Below, piece by piece: positions 63,315 through 64,000 of a DNA stretch of 64,000 bases. The translations under genes were made by a program, and so were the position numbers. Numbering within the stretch: the first letter of the stretch is position 1; each line of letters begins with the position of its first letter. This DNA is from Jhaorihella thermophila (GTDB lineage Bacteria; Pseudomonadota; Alphaproteobacteria; Rhodobacterales; Rhodobacteraceae). The notes beneath the pieces were generated by a model. It saw only the letters and a list, made by a program, of their open reading frames with translations. It was not told where the DNA came from and did not search any database. The stretch is from the NCBI RefSeq assembly GCF_900108275.1, contig NZ_FNVD01000005.1, forward strand, positions 62,001 through 126,000, given 5' to 3'.

Positions 63315-64000
63315 TCAGCCGGTCTCGCGCCCGATCGACGGCAGCCGCCCCAGTTTGGCGTCATGGCGCGCCATCCAGTCCAGCGTTTCCTCGAAGGGCA
63401 TGGGGCGGCCGATTCCATGGCCCTGCACATGCCCACAGCCAAGCTGCGCCAGTAGCGCATGTTCGCCCACCGTTTCGACCCCTTCGGCCAGCGTATCCAG
63501 GTCGAGCCGCTCGGCCAGACCCAAAATCGCGCCCACCATTTTCTGCTGATCGGGGTCGCTGTCGGCCCTGGTGACAAATGAGCGGTCAATTTTGATCCGC
63601 GACACCGAAAATCGCCTGATCGCCGAGATCGAGGCCTGCCCCGTGCCGAAATCATCAAGATCGATGCCGCACCCCATTGCACTCAGCTTGGTGAGGTTGT
63701 GCAGCACCGTATCGTCGGGATCATCGGCAACGACCGTTTCCAGAATCTCGATTGTCAGGCGGTCGGGCATCAGTTCGAATCTGTCCAGTTCCCAGCGGAC
63801 CCTTTCGACCAGATCGGGATCGCGCAGCTCGTCGGTCGAGAAATTCACGCCGATCCGCGGCACCTGCACGCCGGCATTGTCCCAGGCTCGGAGCGCCGTG
63901 AGCGCGCCAAAAATCATCGTCTGGCTCAGCCGTGTCATCAGCCCCGCCTCGGACATCGCCGGCAGGAACATGTCGGGTGCGACAACGCCTCTTTCGGGAT
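63315..64000 (-). CDS. EAL-domain c-di-GMP phosphodiesterase (partial, N-terminus outside window)
   Basis: The frame is open to the window edge and gives the last ~228 residues. Metal and substrate residues of active EAL domains are kept: FSTDELRDP, the Glu in TIEILETVV, IDLDDFGTGQASISA, the Lys in SRIKIDRSFV, and TLAEGVETVGE. The C-terminus GCGHVQGHGIGRPMPFEE is standard. The EAL tripeptide itself and any GGDEF, PAS or membrane domain lie outside the window. Active hydrolysis of cyclic di-GMP is expected. Confidence 0.9.
   Translation of the reverse strand, partial: PERGVVAPDMFLPAMSEAGLMTRLSQTMIFGALTALRAWDNAGVQVPRIGVNFSTDELRDPDLVERVRWELDRFELMPDRLTIEILETVVADDPDDTVLHNLTKLSAMGCGIDLDDFGTGQASISAIRRFSVSRIKIDRSFVTRADSDPDQQKMVGAILGLAERLDLDTLAEGVETVGEHALLAQLGCGHVQGHGIGRPMPFEETLDWMARHDAKLGRLPSIGRETG

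Noticed and set aside
1-64000. CRISPR arrays, tRNA or rRNA genes, integrases or prophage genes
   Set aside because: No regularly spaced repeats, cloverleaf-like sequence, rRNA sequence or recombinase motifs were found on either strand by reading.

Overview
The window is chromosomal DNA from a GC-rich alphaproteobacterium, most likely a member of the Rhodobacterales (Roseobacter/Paracoccus type). The supporting evidence is TRAP transport genes, a ROK-regulated xylose locus with a half-size ABC ATPase, the order rpoZ-rsh-DUF2062-pdxJ-acpS-lepB-rnc-era, alphaproteobacterial cobC/cbiB genes and a canonical CtrA-type box. Genes are dense. No gene-free stretch exceeds 300 bases, and I saw no rRNA, tRNA, CRISPR array, transposase or phage gene.

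Layout. 1-5965: end of yaaA, then a D-amino-acid-dehydrogenase-like oxidoreductase with a three-part TRAP transporter and a bile-acid/sodium-symporter-type carrier. 6068-8162: divergent hemC and hemE. 8275-12635: an alpha-methylacyl-CoA racemase, a divergent pobR/pobA pair that are both disrupted, and a crotonase gene lying between two 96-bp inverted repeats. 12751-23861: a D-xylose (and probably glucose) locus with glk, xylG, xylH, xylF and xylR on one side and xylA-xylB on the other. Between the halves sit a secreted VCBS/ASPIC-UnbV protein and a di-heme peroxidase encoded tail to tail. Two similar AT-rich palindromes upstream of xylF and xylB look like XylR operators. 23962-28550: lrp/ald, a mechanosensitive channel, a GST, YtoQ and a phosphoribosyltransferase.

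28726-36753: pheT, pheS, rplT, rpmI, pyk, an N-formylglutamate amidohydrolase and trmO. 36961-46411: housekeeping genes mostly on the minus strand (recO, era, rnc, lepB, acpS, pdxJ, rsh, rpoZ, folK). 46549-49870: a NYN-domain protein with a structured leader, then ispH, a methyltransferase, rnhA and two small membrane proteins. 49880-51806: fmt, a deformylase paralogue lacking key active-site residues, and an intact def. 51933-53397: an unrecognised operon of two membrane proteins and a small XRE regulator, preceded by two tandem palindromes. 53536-64000: a MalY/PatB lyase, a glutathionyl-hydroquinone-reductase-like protein, a stand-alone receiver protein with an upstream CtrA box, cobC-cbiB, a lytic transglycosylase, engB, a MOSC protein, yidC and a partial EAL-domain protein.

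The most notable non-coding signal is a family of seven intergenic elements. They share a GTATTT...AGAAAGAAG or GTATTT...AAGATGAAG core, and six lie just downstream of genes with hairpins before the core. The most notable coding signal is the double lesion in pobR (in-frame TGA) and pobA (one-base frameshift).
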